20,453 bases of DNA from JBBDNV01 sp040877415 (GCA_040877415.1 JBBDNV010000109.1:1-20453), one strand, 5' to 3'. Counted from the stretch's first letter, positions 7,038-14,444 are shown. Notes: generated from the letters alone by a model not told the origin. Translations and numbers: made by a program.

Positions 7038-7843
7038 CGAATGTCCAATTCTTTGTCTTTGGGGCGGCCGCCGGCGGCCTGAATCTTGGCGTGCAACCGC
7101 CGCATGCCGCGAATCCAGCGGTCGTAGTCGCTGGCCTTGCGCATGAAGTAGCCTGCGACCACCGGGTGCGGCAGAATCAAGAATTTCTCGGCCGCCAGCC
7201 CCTCGATCACACTCTCGGCCACTTCCTCGGCCGTCACCGCCTCGGCGCGCAGAAACTCGACGGACGGATCGACGTCCGCTCGCAAGATCATGTTGGTCGT
7301 CACGCCCTGCGGGCAGAGGCACGAAACCTTGATCGCCGGGCCGTACGTGATCGACAGCCACTCGGCCAGCGCCACGGCCGCGTGCTTGGTCACCGAATAC
7401 GGCGCGCTGCCGATCTGCGTCAACAGTCCCGCGGCCGACGCCGTTTGCAGCAGGTAGCCGTCGCCCCGTTTGACCATCCCCGGCAGCACGGCCCGGGCGG
7501 CATAGACGTGGGCCATCAAGTGGACGTCCCAAATCCTCTGCCAGTCGGCGTCGGGCGCGTCGACGCCGCCGCCCAGCGCAATGCCCGCGTTGGAGCAAAA
7601 CAAATCGATCTGGCCGAATTGCCTGGTGCTTTCCTCGACCAGCCGGCGAACGTCGCTTTCGCAAGCCACGTCGACGGTGATGGCCAGAGCGTCGATTTCC
7701 TCGGCGACTTGCCGCGCGCCGGCGGCGTCGCAATCGGCCACCACGACGCCGCGTGCCCCCTCGGCGGCGAAACGCCGGCAAAGCGCGCGGCCGATCCCGT
7801 TCGCACCGCCGGTAACGACCGCGACCTTGTCCTTAAGCTGCAT
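7034..7843 (-). CDS. SDR-family oxidoreductase, LvaD-like position in acyl-CoA cluster
   Basis: This 269-residue classical SDR has TGGANGIG (11-18) for NAD(P) binding, CSNAG (83-87), and the catalytic S136, Y149 and K153 (YSVTK). The C-terminal part (VTTNMILRADVDPSV ... FLILPHPVVAGYF) matches SDRs found beside ACAD10/11-type dehydrogenases. In levulinate catabolism the equivalent LvaD reduces 4-oxoacyl-CoA to 4-hydroxyacyl-CoA; a similar keto/hydroxy step is inferred here. ATG 7843 gives the standard SDR N-terminus (MQLKDKVAVVTGG); the frame stays open upstream to 7957, but those residues are not SDR-like. It follows the dehydrogenase by 61 bp and overlaps the phosphatase-fold gene by 4 bp. 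Confidence 0.92.
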   Translation of the reverse strand: MQLKDKVAVVTGGANGIGRALCRRFAAEGARGVVVADCDAAGARQVAEEIDALAITVDVACESDVRRLVEESTRQFGQIDLFCSNAGIALGGGVDAPDADWQRIWDVHLMAHVYAARAVLPGMVKRGDGYLLQTASAAGLLTQIGSAPYSVTKHAAVALAEWLSITYGPAIKVSCLCPQGVTTNMILRADVDPSVEFLRAEAVTAEEVAESVIEGLAAEKFLILPHPVVAGYFMRKASDYDRWIRGMRRLHAKIQAAGGRPKDKELDIR

Positions 7844-7904
7844 CAGACCATCCCCCGGCGACCTGCGTTGTTCATCCGCTTGCGGCCTGGCCCGCTTGGG
7901 CGGC

Positions 7905-9107
7905 TTACTCGTGTTTTCGCAATTCCCATTTGGCGATCGCCTCGCGGTGCACTTCATCGGGCCCGTCGGCCAGCCGCAGCGTGCGGGCGCTGGCCCAAGC
8001 CGCGGCCAGCGGAAAGTCGCCGCAAACGCCGCCGCCGCCGTGTGCCTGGATCGCGCGATCGAGCACGCGCAGCGCCATCGAGGGGGCCACGACCTTGATC
8101 ATCGCGATTTCGGCCCGGGCCGCCTTGTTGCCCACCGTGTCCATCATCGAGGCCGCTTTGAGCACGAGCAACCGGGTCTGCTCGATTTCGATCCTCGAAT
8201 TGGCGATATCGGCGCGAATCGTGCCTTGCTCGGCGATCGGTTTGCCGAACGCCACGCGCTGCTTCACCCGCTTGCACATTAGCCCAAGCGCACGCTCGGC
8301 CTGGCCGATCAACCGCATGCAGTGGTGGATCCGCCCCGGGCCAAGCCGTCCCTGGGCGATTTCGAAGCCGCGCCCCTCGCCCAAAATCAGGTTCGCGGCG
8401 GGCACGCGCACGTTTTCGTAGTTCACGACGGCGTGCCCGTGCGGCGCATGATCGTAGCCGAACACGTCCAGCAGCCGCTCGATCTTCACGCCCGGAGTGT
8501 CAAACGACACGAGGATCATCGACTGCTGCTTGTGCGGCTCGGCGGCCGGATTCGTCTTGCCCATGAAAATGGCAATCTTGCAGCGCGGATCGCCGGCGCC
8601 GGAGCTCCACCACTTGCGGCCGTTGATCACGTAGTGATCGCCGTCGCGCTTGATGCTCGCCTGGATGTTCGTGGCGTCGGACGAAGCCACGTCCGGCTCG
8701 GTCATCGCGAAGCACGAGCGCATCTCGCCGGCCAACAGCGGCCGCAGCCATCGCTCCTGCTGCTCCTGCGTGCCGTACTGGGCCAGCACTTCCATGTTGC
8801 CCGTATCGGGCGCCGAGCAGTTGAACACCTCGGGCGCCATCGTCGAGCGGCCCATGATCTCGCACAGCGGAGCGTACTCGAGGTTCGACAGCCCCGCGCC
8901 GAATTCCTTATCCGGCAGAAACAAGTTCCACAGGCCGGCGCTGCGCGCCTGGGGCTTAAGTTGCTCGACAATCGCGGTCGGCTGCCAGCGGTCGCCCGTG
9001 GCGATTTGCTCGTGCCACCGCTTTTCGTTGGGATAAATGTGCTCTTCCATGAAGGCGGTGAGCCGCTTTTGCAGGTCCTTGACCTTGTCGGAATGCTCGA
9101 AGTGCAT
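7905..9107 (-). CDS. ACAD10/ACAD11-like acyl-CoA dehydrogenase (LvaC-like)
   Basis: This 400-residue flavoprotein has the full acyl-CoA dehydrogenase layout: N-terminal helical domain, FAMTEPDVASSDATNI (FAD/substrate contacts) and WWSSGAGDPRCKIAIFMGKT in the middle, and the helical C-terminal domain with QGRLGPGRIHHCMR and ERALGLMCKRV. This wording is the ACAD10/ACAD11 subfamily type, not the short/medium-chain type. At the position of the MCAD catalytic Glu376 the sequence reads LADGPDEVHR, placing Asp381 as the candidate base. The bacterial member LvaC turns phosphorylated 4-hydroxyvaleryl-CoA into an enoyl-CoA, so the partner kinase nearby fits well. It is the first gene of the minus-strand run and lies next to the divergent promoter region. 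The ATG at 9107 matches the family start (MHFEHSDKVKDLQKRL). Confidence 0.95.
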   Translation of the reverse strand: MHFEHSDKVKDLQKRLTAFMEEHIYPNEKRWHEQIATGDRWQPTAIVEQLKPQARSAGLWNLFLPDKEFGAGLSNLEYAPLCEIMGRSTMAPEVFNCSAPDTGNMEVLAQYGTQEQQERWLRPLLAGEMRSCFAMTEPDVASSDATNIQASIKRDGDHYVINGRKWWSSGAGDPRCKIAIFMGKTNPAAEPHKQQSMILVSFDTPGVKIERLLDVFGYDHAPHGHAVVNYENVRVPAANLILGEGRGFEIAQGRLGPGRIHHCMRLIGQAERALGLMCKRVKQRVAFGKPIAEQGTIRADIANSRIEIEQTRLLVLKAASMMDTVGNKAARAEIAMIKVVAPSMALRVLDRAIQAHGGGGVCGDFPLAAAWASARTLRLADGPDEVHREAIAKWELRKHE

Positions 9108-9120
9108 GGTGGCGGCCCTT

Positions 9121-9141
9121 TCGTCGCTAGGCTCGTCGCTA
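9121..9141. repeat. Direct repeat in the leader of the dehydrogenase operon
   Basis: The 9-mer TCGTCGCTA occurs at 9121-9129 and 9133-9141, 12 bp apart, with a third partial match starting at about 9144. It lies 14 to 34 bp upstream of the minus-strand dehydrogenase start. Its role is unknown and it may be chance. Confidence 0.4.
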
Positions 9142-9167
9142 ACTCGTCTTGGTGCGCGCTCGAGCGA

Positions 9168-9180
9168 TCCTTGCCAAGGA
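9168..9180. promoter_or_regulatory. Second small palindrome in the divergent control region
   Basis: TCCTTG at 9168-9173 and CAAGGA at 9175-9180 form a perfect 6-bp inverted repeat with a 1-nt centre, 13 bp upstream of the plus-strand -35 box. It could be a second protein-binding site. The short arm length makes chance occurrence possible. Confidence 0.35.
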
Positions 9181-9192
9181 CGGCTGCGCGCG

Positions 9193-9221
9193 TTTACAGT
9201 CTACCGAACGTACGGTAGACT
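9193..9221 (+). promoter_or_regulatory. Near-consensus sigma70-type promoter for the divergent acyl-CoA dehydrogenase
   Basis: A -35 box TTTACA (9193-9198, one mismatch to TTGACA) and a -10 box TAGACT (9216-9221, matching T, A, A and T of TATAAT) are separated by exactly 17 bp. Transcription would start near 9228 and read the dehydrogenase at 9270, whose ATG is preceded by AAGGA at 9259-9263. Confidence 0.6.
9199..9220. promoter_or_regulatory. Candidate repressor operator (8-6-8 inverted repeat) over the promoter
   Basis: The half-sites GTCTACCG (9199-9206) and CGGTAGAC (9213-9220) are perfect reverse complements around the 6-bp centre AACGTA. The palindrome fills the whole 17-bp promoter spacer and five of six bases of the -10 box, so a bound dimer would block RNA polymerase. 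The size and symmetry suit a TetR/AcrR-family regulator, a type that often controls acyl-CoA dehydrogenase genes. No regulator gene is in the window. Its place between the two dehydrogenases suggests that one repressor could control both directions. Confidence 0.7.
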
Positions 9222-9269
9222 CGCCATGCTTCGCCGGAAATTCCCGACCGACCATTTCAAGGACCCCGT

Positions 9270-10451
9270 ATGACTACCGACGCCCGCGAAAAGCTGCTGG
9301 CCGACGTCGACGCGTTTTGCCTCGAGCTGCGCCCCATCGAGGAGCTGTGCTACGTCGAGCATCGCTACAACCAGCAAGCCGTCGAGCTGGCCAAGAAATA
9401 CAACCTGTTGGGCATGCCCGTGCCGGCCGAATTCGGCGGACGCGGCGTCGACGCCGTGACCTACGCCCGGGCGCTTACGCGCATCGGCCGCGAAGGCACC
9501 GGCGTGCGCACGTTCTTTTCGGGCCAATCGTCGATCGGCCAGTATCCGATCGTGCGCTACGGCAACGCCGATCAACACGCGCGTTACCTGCCGGCCTCGT
9601 GCCGCGGCGAAAAGCTGCTGGCCTTCGGACTCACGGAGCCCGACGCCGGCTCCAACCCGCTGGAAATGACGAGCACCTATCGGCGCACGGGCGACAAGTT
9701 CCTGCTCAACGGAGTGAAGTACCTGATTTCCAACGGCGGCATCGCCGACGCCGTCATCTGCTTCGCCTATCCCCAGGACCGCGCCGGCAAGGATCGCCGG
9801 ATGAGCGCCTTTATCGTCGATACCGAGGGCGACACGTTCGAAGTCGAAGACCTGCACTCCAAGCCCGGCATGTTCACGGCCAACACGGCCATGTTCCAAA
9901 TGACCGATCACCCGGTGCCCGTCGAGAACCTGCTGGGCGAAGAAGGCGATGGCTTTCGCGTCGCGATGGGCACGCTCGTTTCCGGCCGGCTCAGCGTGGC
10001 CTCCGGATGTCTGGGTGTGATCGAGGATTGCCTGGCCGAAGTTCTCTCTTATGCCCGAACGCGGCACCAGCACGGCAAGCCGATCGGCAAGCACCAGCTC
10101 GTGCAGGAGCACATTGCCTTGATCGAAATGAACCGCGCCGCGAGCGACGCCCTGCTCGAACGGGCCGCCGTGGCCAAAGCCGCCAGCGACGCATCGCCGG
10201 GCGATCAAAAGCTCTTGGCCGAAGCCGACACGCGCGTGGCCCAGGCCAAGTTCTTCGCCTCGAATGCCGCCTGGGACACCGCCGATCGGGCCGTTCAGGT
10301 TTTTGGCGGACGCGGCTGGTCGGAACTGTTCCGCGTGGGCCGCCACTTGCAGGACGTCCGCGTATGCCGCATTTACGAGGGGACCGACGAGATCATGAAG
10401 CTAAAGATCGCCTCGTCCCTGTTGGGCAAGGATTTTGCCGCGTTCCACTAA
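9270..10451 (+). CDS. Acyl-CoA dehydrogenase family protein
   Basis: This 393-residue FAD enzyme should introduce a trans-2 double bond into an acyl-CoA thioester and pass electrons to an electron-transfer flavoprotein. Recognisable parts are the N-terminal helical domain with LLGMPVPAEFGGRG (46-59), FGLTEPDAGSNP (FAD/substrate contacts), HSKPGMFTANTAMFQM in the beta domain, and ARTRHQHGKPIGKHQLVQ plus DRAVQVFGGRGWSEL in the C-terminal domain. The expected catalytic base is Glu370 in RIYEGTDEI, unlike the Asp in the divergent ACAD10/11-like paralogue. The substrate chain length is not readable. AAGGA lies 6 nt before the ATG. The gene is headed by the promoter with the overlapping palindrome, so it is likely induced together with, or alternately to, the minus-strand operon. 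It is convergent with the SRPBCC gene. Confidence 0.95.
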   Translation: MTTDAREKLLADVDAFCLELRPIEELCYVEHRYNQQAVELAKKYNLLGMPVPAEFGGRGVDAVTYARALTRIGREGTGVRTFFSGQSSIGQYPIVRYGNADQHARYLPASCRGEKLLAFGLTEPDAGSNPLEMTSTYRRTGDKFLLNGVKYLISNGGIADAVICFAYPQDRAGKDRRMSAFIVDTEGDTFEVEDLHSKPGMFTANTAMFQMTDHPVPVENLLGEEGDGFRVAMGTLVSGRLSVASGCLGVIEDCLAEVLSYARTRHQHGKPIGKHQLVQEHIALIEMNRAASDALLERAAVAKAASDASPGDQKLLAEADTRVAQAKFFASNAAWDTADRAVQVFGGRGWSELFRVGRHLQDVRVCRIYEGTDEIMKLKIASSLLGKDFAAFH

Positions 10452-10529
10452 CTCGCGGCAACTCGCACAAAACGTCGCCCGAACCGCCGCGGCGTCCGCT
10501 CGCTTGCGGCTTAGCACCGCACGACCCCC

Positions 10530-10988
10530 CTACCCCTCGTCCAATTGCCTGCGCACCTCGCCCCACGCGTGACGAATCACCTGCTCGGCCGCCGCCTTGA
10601 TCAAGCCGGGGCTCACGGCCGAAATCAGCCCCTTGAGCTCGTCGATTTGCGCGGTCCACTCCAATCGAGAGCCGTTCCCTTCGCTGGCGATCTGCAACTG
10701 CGAAGCCACGCGCATCGACAGGCCGATTCCCTGCGCGTCGACGTTCATCGCCGCCCGAGCGGGCTTTTCGCATTCCAAAAGCGTAATCGCCAGCCGCATC
10801 GTCCCGCGCAGAAATGAAAACCCGGGGCGCACCACGCACTTGAGCGTTCGCTCGTCGACCCTTTCGGCACTCACCAGATCCGGCATCGCGGCGGCCATCG
10901 CGTCCAGGTCCGTCACGAGCGCATAGACGCGCTCCTGCGACACCGCAAAATGTTCCTCGCCGCCAAGCTGGGTCGGGTCGTTCGCCAC
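10530..10988 (-). CDS. SRPBCC-fold (CoxG-like) protein
   Basis: This protein of about 152 residues has the SRPBCC/START pattern of CoxG and polyketide-cyclase-like proteins: HFAVSQERVYALVTDLDAMAAAMPDLVSAE at the start of the helix-grip fold, alternating beta strands in the middle (TLKCVVRPGFSFLRG, RLAITLLECE, GSRLEWTAQIDEL), and a long C-terminal helix (AAAEQVIRHAWGEVRRQLDEG). Members bind hydrophobic ligands or help assemble membrane-attached dehydrogenases; the ligand here is unknown. I chose GTG 10988 because GGAGG stands 10 nt upstream; a TTG at 10997 is only 1 nt from that site. It may be co-transcribed with the large exported protein 41 bp upstream. No CO dehydrogenase genes are nearby. 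Confidence 0.8.
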   Translation of the reverse strand: MANDPTQLGGEEHFAVSQERVYALVTDLDAMAAAMPDLVSAERVDERTLKCVVRPGFSFLRGTMRLAITLLECEKPARAAMNVDAQGIGLSMRVASQLQIASEGNGSRLEWTAQIDELKGLISAVSPGLIKAAAEQVIRHAWGEVRRQLDEG

Positions 10989-11029
10989 GCGTCGCAAACC
11001 TCCGGCCTAAGGGCATCGCCTCGGCCTCG

Positions 11030-12811
11030 TTACGGCAAAGGCGCGCCGCCTTGGAACACTTGTCCCAGCACGCCGATATACTGGCCGATCCCGGCCACCA
11101 CGCCGTCGGGCAGCACCAGCTCGGCGTCCAGGCCGATTTCCGACACCTTGGCCGCCAGGCCGATCGGCTCGGTGGCGGGAAACGGCGGAAGCTGGATCTG
11201 GCCGCCAAACATGGCCTCGACGAATACGCCGACCCATTGCACCAGACCCTGCGGACTGACGTACGCGACCCATTGCGCGCCGTCGGGCAATAGCGCCGCC
11301 GTCTTGGCAATGTCCGCGTCGTCCTCGAGCCCCTTGCCGCCCGAGCGCACGTGCTCGATCCCGCGCACAAGCTGCTCCTTGCTATAGGCGGTGACCACGT
11401 TCCGCTCGTCGGCTTTGGCGACGTACATCTGAATCTTTCCCTCGCCGCCGAACATCTTGCCGAAAAGTCCCTTCACCTGCTCCGCGCCCGGTCCAAGGTT
11501 CGCGCCGCCGGCGCTCAATTCGGTGATCGATTCGATATTGATAACCAGCTCGAGCGCATCGAGGTCGCCGACCTTGACGTCGTTCAGCTCATAGAGCGGC
11601 TTATCGCCCCGCGGGTTTTTCTGGGCGGTCCGCATCAGCTCGAACATCTCGCGCGTGCCTTTGAGCTGCTGGTCGGCGTTCTTGACGTGTTCAATCGCGA
11701 TGGCGGTCGAGAACAGCGAATCGCCGGGCCGCATGATTCCCATGACGCCGCTGGTGAACCGTTTGCCCGTCTGGAGCCGCGCGGCGATTTCCATCGATTT
11801 CTTGCGACCCTCTTCATCGAGGCCGACCACCTGCATGCCGACTTCGCCCAAGCGGCTGATCAGGGCCCAGGCTTCCGGGCTGAACTGGGCCGAAACGCCG
11901 CCGTAGGCAATGGCGAATTTCCCCGCCGGAACGCCGGTCAAAAGACTTTCCTCGGGCGCCTTCACGTCCTTCGACCAGGCGGCCAGCTTGCCGCCGGGGG
12001 TGAACAACACCCGGGCCGCCACGCGCAGCGAAGCGTTATCCTCAATCCGAATTCCGACGGCCAAATGCGTCAGTTGATCGTCGGCCGCGACCAGCAATTC
12101 CTTGAACATGCCGAAAATCTCGCCGACGTTTTGGAACGCAGTGGCCCGTTCGTTCCCTTCCTCGACGCCCGCGTCCTTTTTCAATTGGGCCGCGTCCGGT
12201 AGCGCCGCGACAATCGTTTGAAACAGCAGCTTCTTGCCCGCGGGCGTAACGACGAGCGCCAACTGCTTGTCGGCCATCCAGCTCTTAAGCGGCTCGACGT
12301 CGGCCGTCACGTTCTTGGTCGCGGCCAGGATTTGTTCGAGGGCCGCTGCGCGCTCGCCGAACGCCAGGACGGCGAAGTTTCCTTTCTTGCCCACCACCAT
12401 CTTCTGGCCCGCCACCGTGACGCTCGTGACCTTTGCGTCGGCATCCTCGGGCTCAAACGGAGCGATAAACTCTTTGTAATCCGTGACCGGCACGACGGCG
12501 CAAAACGCGCTTTCTTCCCACTCCCGGCCAGAGGGGCCGCTCACCAGCGCCACGGCCAGACCGCCTTTTTCGTCCAGCCCCTTATCGACGCCCAGAAAAC
12601 CTTTGGCCATAGTCAAAAGGTCGGGCACGGGGAGCTGCATTTTCTGCGTGACTTTGGTGAGCCGATCGTTCGCGTCGCTTAAGTCCTTGATGACGGCGAA
12701 CCCGAGCGCGCGATCGGGAATCACCTCCAGCGGATTGGCTTGCGCCAAGAGCGTCGCCGCCGCGAACAACCACACAACGGGCGCGGCCGCCAGCGAAAGG
12801 GTGCGTGTCAT
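11030..12811 (-). CDS. Large exported protein, unknown function (planctomycete type)
   Basis: This 593-residue protein has a clear signal peptide (residues 1 to about 24, LSLAAAPVVWLFAAATLLAQA) and otherwise soluble alternating alpha/beta sequence. I see no catalytic motif, no transmembrane segment after the signal, no Cys-rich region (only one Cys) and no cell-wall sorting signal. Internal stretches recur loosely (values such as GGLAVALVSGP, GKFAIAYGGVS, KIQMYVAKADERNVV, with LPDG near the C-terminus), which suggests repeated beta-rich domains. I recall planctomycetes encoding exported proteins of this length and pattern, but I cannot name the family or function. An AAAGGG run precedes the ATG by about 8 nt. 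It lies 112 bp downstream of the UPF0261 gene, and a TACAAT box in that gap may give it its own promoter. Confidence 0.75.
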   Translation of the reverse strand: MTRTLSLAAAPVVWLFAAATLLAQANPLEVIPDRALGFAVIKDLSDANDRLTKVTQKMQLPVPDLLTMAKGFLGVDKGLDEKGGLAVALVSGPSGREWEESAFCAVVPVTDYKEFIAPFEPEDADAKVTSVTVAGQKMVVGKKGNFAVLAFGERAAALEQILAATKNVTADVEPLKSWMADKQLALVVTPAGKKLLFQTIVAALPDAAQLKKDAGVEEGNERATAFQNVGEIFGMFKELLVAADDQLTHLAVGIRIEDNASLRVAARVLFTPGGKLAAWSKDVKAPEESLLTGVPAGKFAIAYGGVSAQFSPEAWALISRLGEVGMQVVGLDEEGRKKSMEIAARLQTGKRFTSGVMGIMRPGDSLFSTAIAIEHVKNADQQLKGTREMFELMRTAQKNPRGDKPLYELNDVKVGDLDALELVINIESITELSAGGANLGPGAEQVKGLFGKMFGGEGKIQMYVAKADERNVVTAYSKEQLVRGIEHVRSGGKGLEDDADIAKTAALLPDGAQWVAYVSPQGLVQWVGVFVEAMFGGQIQLPPFPATEPIGLAAKVSEIGLDAELVLPDGVVAGIGQYIGVLGQVFQGGAPLP

Positions 12812-12872
12812 GGGGAATTCCCTTTGCGAAAAAATGTCGATTCGACCACGTCAGCGACGCTAAAGTCGCCTC

Positions 12873-12878
12873 ATTGTA
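12873..12878 (-). promoter_or_regulatory. Candidate -10 box for the large exported protein
   Basis: Read on the minus strand this is TACAAT, one mismatch to the TATAAT consensus, preceded by CCGC. It lies 61 bp upstream of the ATG at 12811. No good -35 box is seen 16-18 bp further upstream. Confidence 0.45.
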
Positions 12879-12923
12879 GCGGTCCCCGTCCCAAGGGGCC
12901 AGTTACCCATTCGCGCTTGCGCC

Positions 12924-14192
12924 CTAGCGTTCGCCAGGTTGCGGAGTCCGAGCGGGCATTAACTCCAGCAATCGCTCGGCCAGCGCGGTCGCAAATTCAG
13001 GGTCATTGATGTGATGGTCGAGCTGTCGAATATCGAGCCGGGGGCCGGCGGCCCGGATCGCCTCAAACAACGCCCGCCTGGCCCCCGGATCGTCAAACGG
13101 CTGGCCCGCGCGGTCGATCGCCGAAACGCCCTCGCTCGGCAAAAGCACCGAAACCGGGCCGGTTGCCGCCGACAGCTTCGCGCCGATATCGGCCCCGATC
13201 CGCGCGCATTCCTCGGCCGTGGTGCGCATTAACGTCACGTTCGGATTGTGCCGGTAAAAGTTGCGCCCGCGAAATTTCTCGGGCACCGTCTCGGGCGCAT
13301 GAAAGTTCACCATGTCGGTCCCCCCGACCGAAACCACCTGCGGCACGCCGCGCTGGGCCGCCGCCGAGAGCCGCTCGGGCCCGGCCGACAGCACGCCGCC
13401 GACCAGCTCGTCGGCCAGTTCCGTGGTCGTAATATCGAGCACGCCGGCAATCAGACCGTCGCGCACGAGCGATTCCATCGCTTGCCCGCCGCTGCCGGTG
13501 GCATGAAACACCAGCACCTCGTAGCCTGCCCGTTCGATAACCGCCTTGGCGCGCTCGACGCACGGCGTGGTCACGCCGAACATGGTCGCCGCCACCAGCG
13601 GCCGGGCGTCGGCCGCGGCGTCACCTTTTTCGAACGTCACCATGCCGGCCATCGCCCGCGCAGCCTCGCCGAGCACTTCGCGCGTCACGCGGTTGAGCCC
13701 CGCAATGTCGACGATCGAATTGAGCATCAGGATGTCCTTATCGCCGACGTAATGCCGCACCTCGCCGGAGGCGAGCGTGCTGACCATCACCTTGGGCACG
13801 CCGATCGGCAGGGCGCGCATGGCGGCGGTGCCGATCGTGGTGCCGGCCGATCCACCGATGGCCAAAACGCCCGCGACGATTCCCTCGGCCCCGGCCCGGG
13901 CCATCCAAGCCGCGGCCGCGCGCGCAGCGGCGCTGACGGCCGCGCCGCGATCACCCTCGGCGGCCAGTTGTTCGACGTCCTCGCCGGCCGCGGCAAACAC
14001 CTCGCGCCTGTCGACGTCAGGAGGCACCACCGGCGGAGCCAGGCAGCCGGCGTCGACCAGTTGCACTCTGATGCCATACCCCATGAGCAAGTCGCGCACA
14101 AAGGCCGCTTCGTGCCCCTTGGTGTCCAGCGTCGCCACGACGAATACGCTTCCGCCCGACGCCGCCGGAGTTTTCGCACGGATGTTCATCAT
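12924..14192 (-). CDS. UPF0261 / Tm-1-like ATP-binding domain protein
   Basis: The 422-residue product carries hallmark segments of the UPF0261 family (Tm-1-like, named from the tomato virus-resistance protein): VVATLDTKGHEAAFVRDLL near the N-terminus, GVLAIGGSAGTTIGTAAMRALPIGVPKVMVSTLASG, VFHATGSGGQAMESLVRDG, and TDMVNFHAPETVPEKFRGR. The length matches whole family members, and the biochemical role is not established. Members are usually next to a TIM-barrel PEP-hydrolase/isocitrate-lyase-like partner gene; none is present here. Two adjacent ATG codons (14192 and 14189) can start it, with AAAGGT about 7 nt upstream. It is divergent from the MFS transporter across a 263-bp gap. Confidence 0.9.
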   Translation of the reverse strand: MMNIRAKTPAASGGSVFVVATLDTKGHEAAFVRDLLMGYGIRVQLVDAGCLAPPVVPPDVDRREVFAAAGEDVEQLAAEGDRGAAVSAAARAAAAWMARAGAEGIVAGVLAIGGSAGTTIGTAAMRALPIGVPKVMVSTLASGEVRHYVGDKDILMLNSIVDIAGLNRVTREVLGEAARAMAGMVTFEKGDAAADARPLVAATMFGVTTPCVERAKAVIERAGYEVLVFHATGSGGQAMESLVRDGLIAGVLDITTTELADELVGGVLSAGPERLSAAAQRGVPQVVSVGGTDMVNFHAPETVPEKFRGRNFYRHNPNVTLMRTTAEECARIGADIGAKLSAATGPVSVLLPSEGVSAIDRAGQPFDDPGARRALFEAIRAAGPRLDIRQLDHHINDPEFATALAERLLELMPARTPQPGER

Positions 14193-14302
14193 CGAGGGAC
14201 CTTTCGCGAGGGCGCGGGCCAGGGCGGGTCGCTTGAACCGCTTGCAGCGATGTCCCCGGCCGCCGTCCCGCGCTTCGTAGGCTCAACCTTACCGCAAACA
14301 GG

Positions 14303-14327
14303 CCGGCCGGAAAAACCGGCCGGAAAA
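14303..14327. repeat. Tandem CCGGCCGG-A repeat in the divergent gap
   Basis: Two copies of the self-palindromic CCGGCCGG followed by a run of A (14303-14315 and 14316-14327) form both a direct 13-bp repeat and a hairpin (8-bp arms, AAAAA loop). It lies between the UPF0261 and MFS genes, upstream of the TATAAT box. There is no T-tract, so it is not a clear terminator; it could be a protein-binding or structural site. Confidence 0.5.
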
Positions 14328-14377
14328 TGTGGGTTTTCGCCCGCGCGGATTCTCTTTTCGCCCCGCGGCCGTGCCGC

Positions 14378-14383
14378 TATAAT
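14378..14383 (+). promoter_or_regulatory. Perfect TATAAT -10 box for the MFS transporter
   Basis: TATAAT occurs in the context CCGCTATAATCCCC, about 72 bp upstream of the TTG start at 14456. The -35 region at 16-18 bp spacing is T-rich (TTTTCG) and weak. This box places the transcript start near 14390 and rules out upstream Met codons such as 14327. Confidence 0.65.
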
Positions 14384-14444
14384 CCCCGCCTCATTTTTTC
14401 GCGTCAGAACCGGGCTGCCGGCCCAGGCCGGCCGCTCGCACGTC

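Noticed and set aside
7037..7781. Extended phosphatase frame reading back into the SDR gene
   Set aside because: The frame is open there by chance; the product is Arg/Gly-rich until MSTLALVRHAQ, where the family homology begins.
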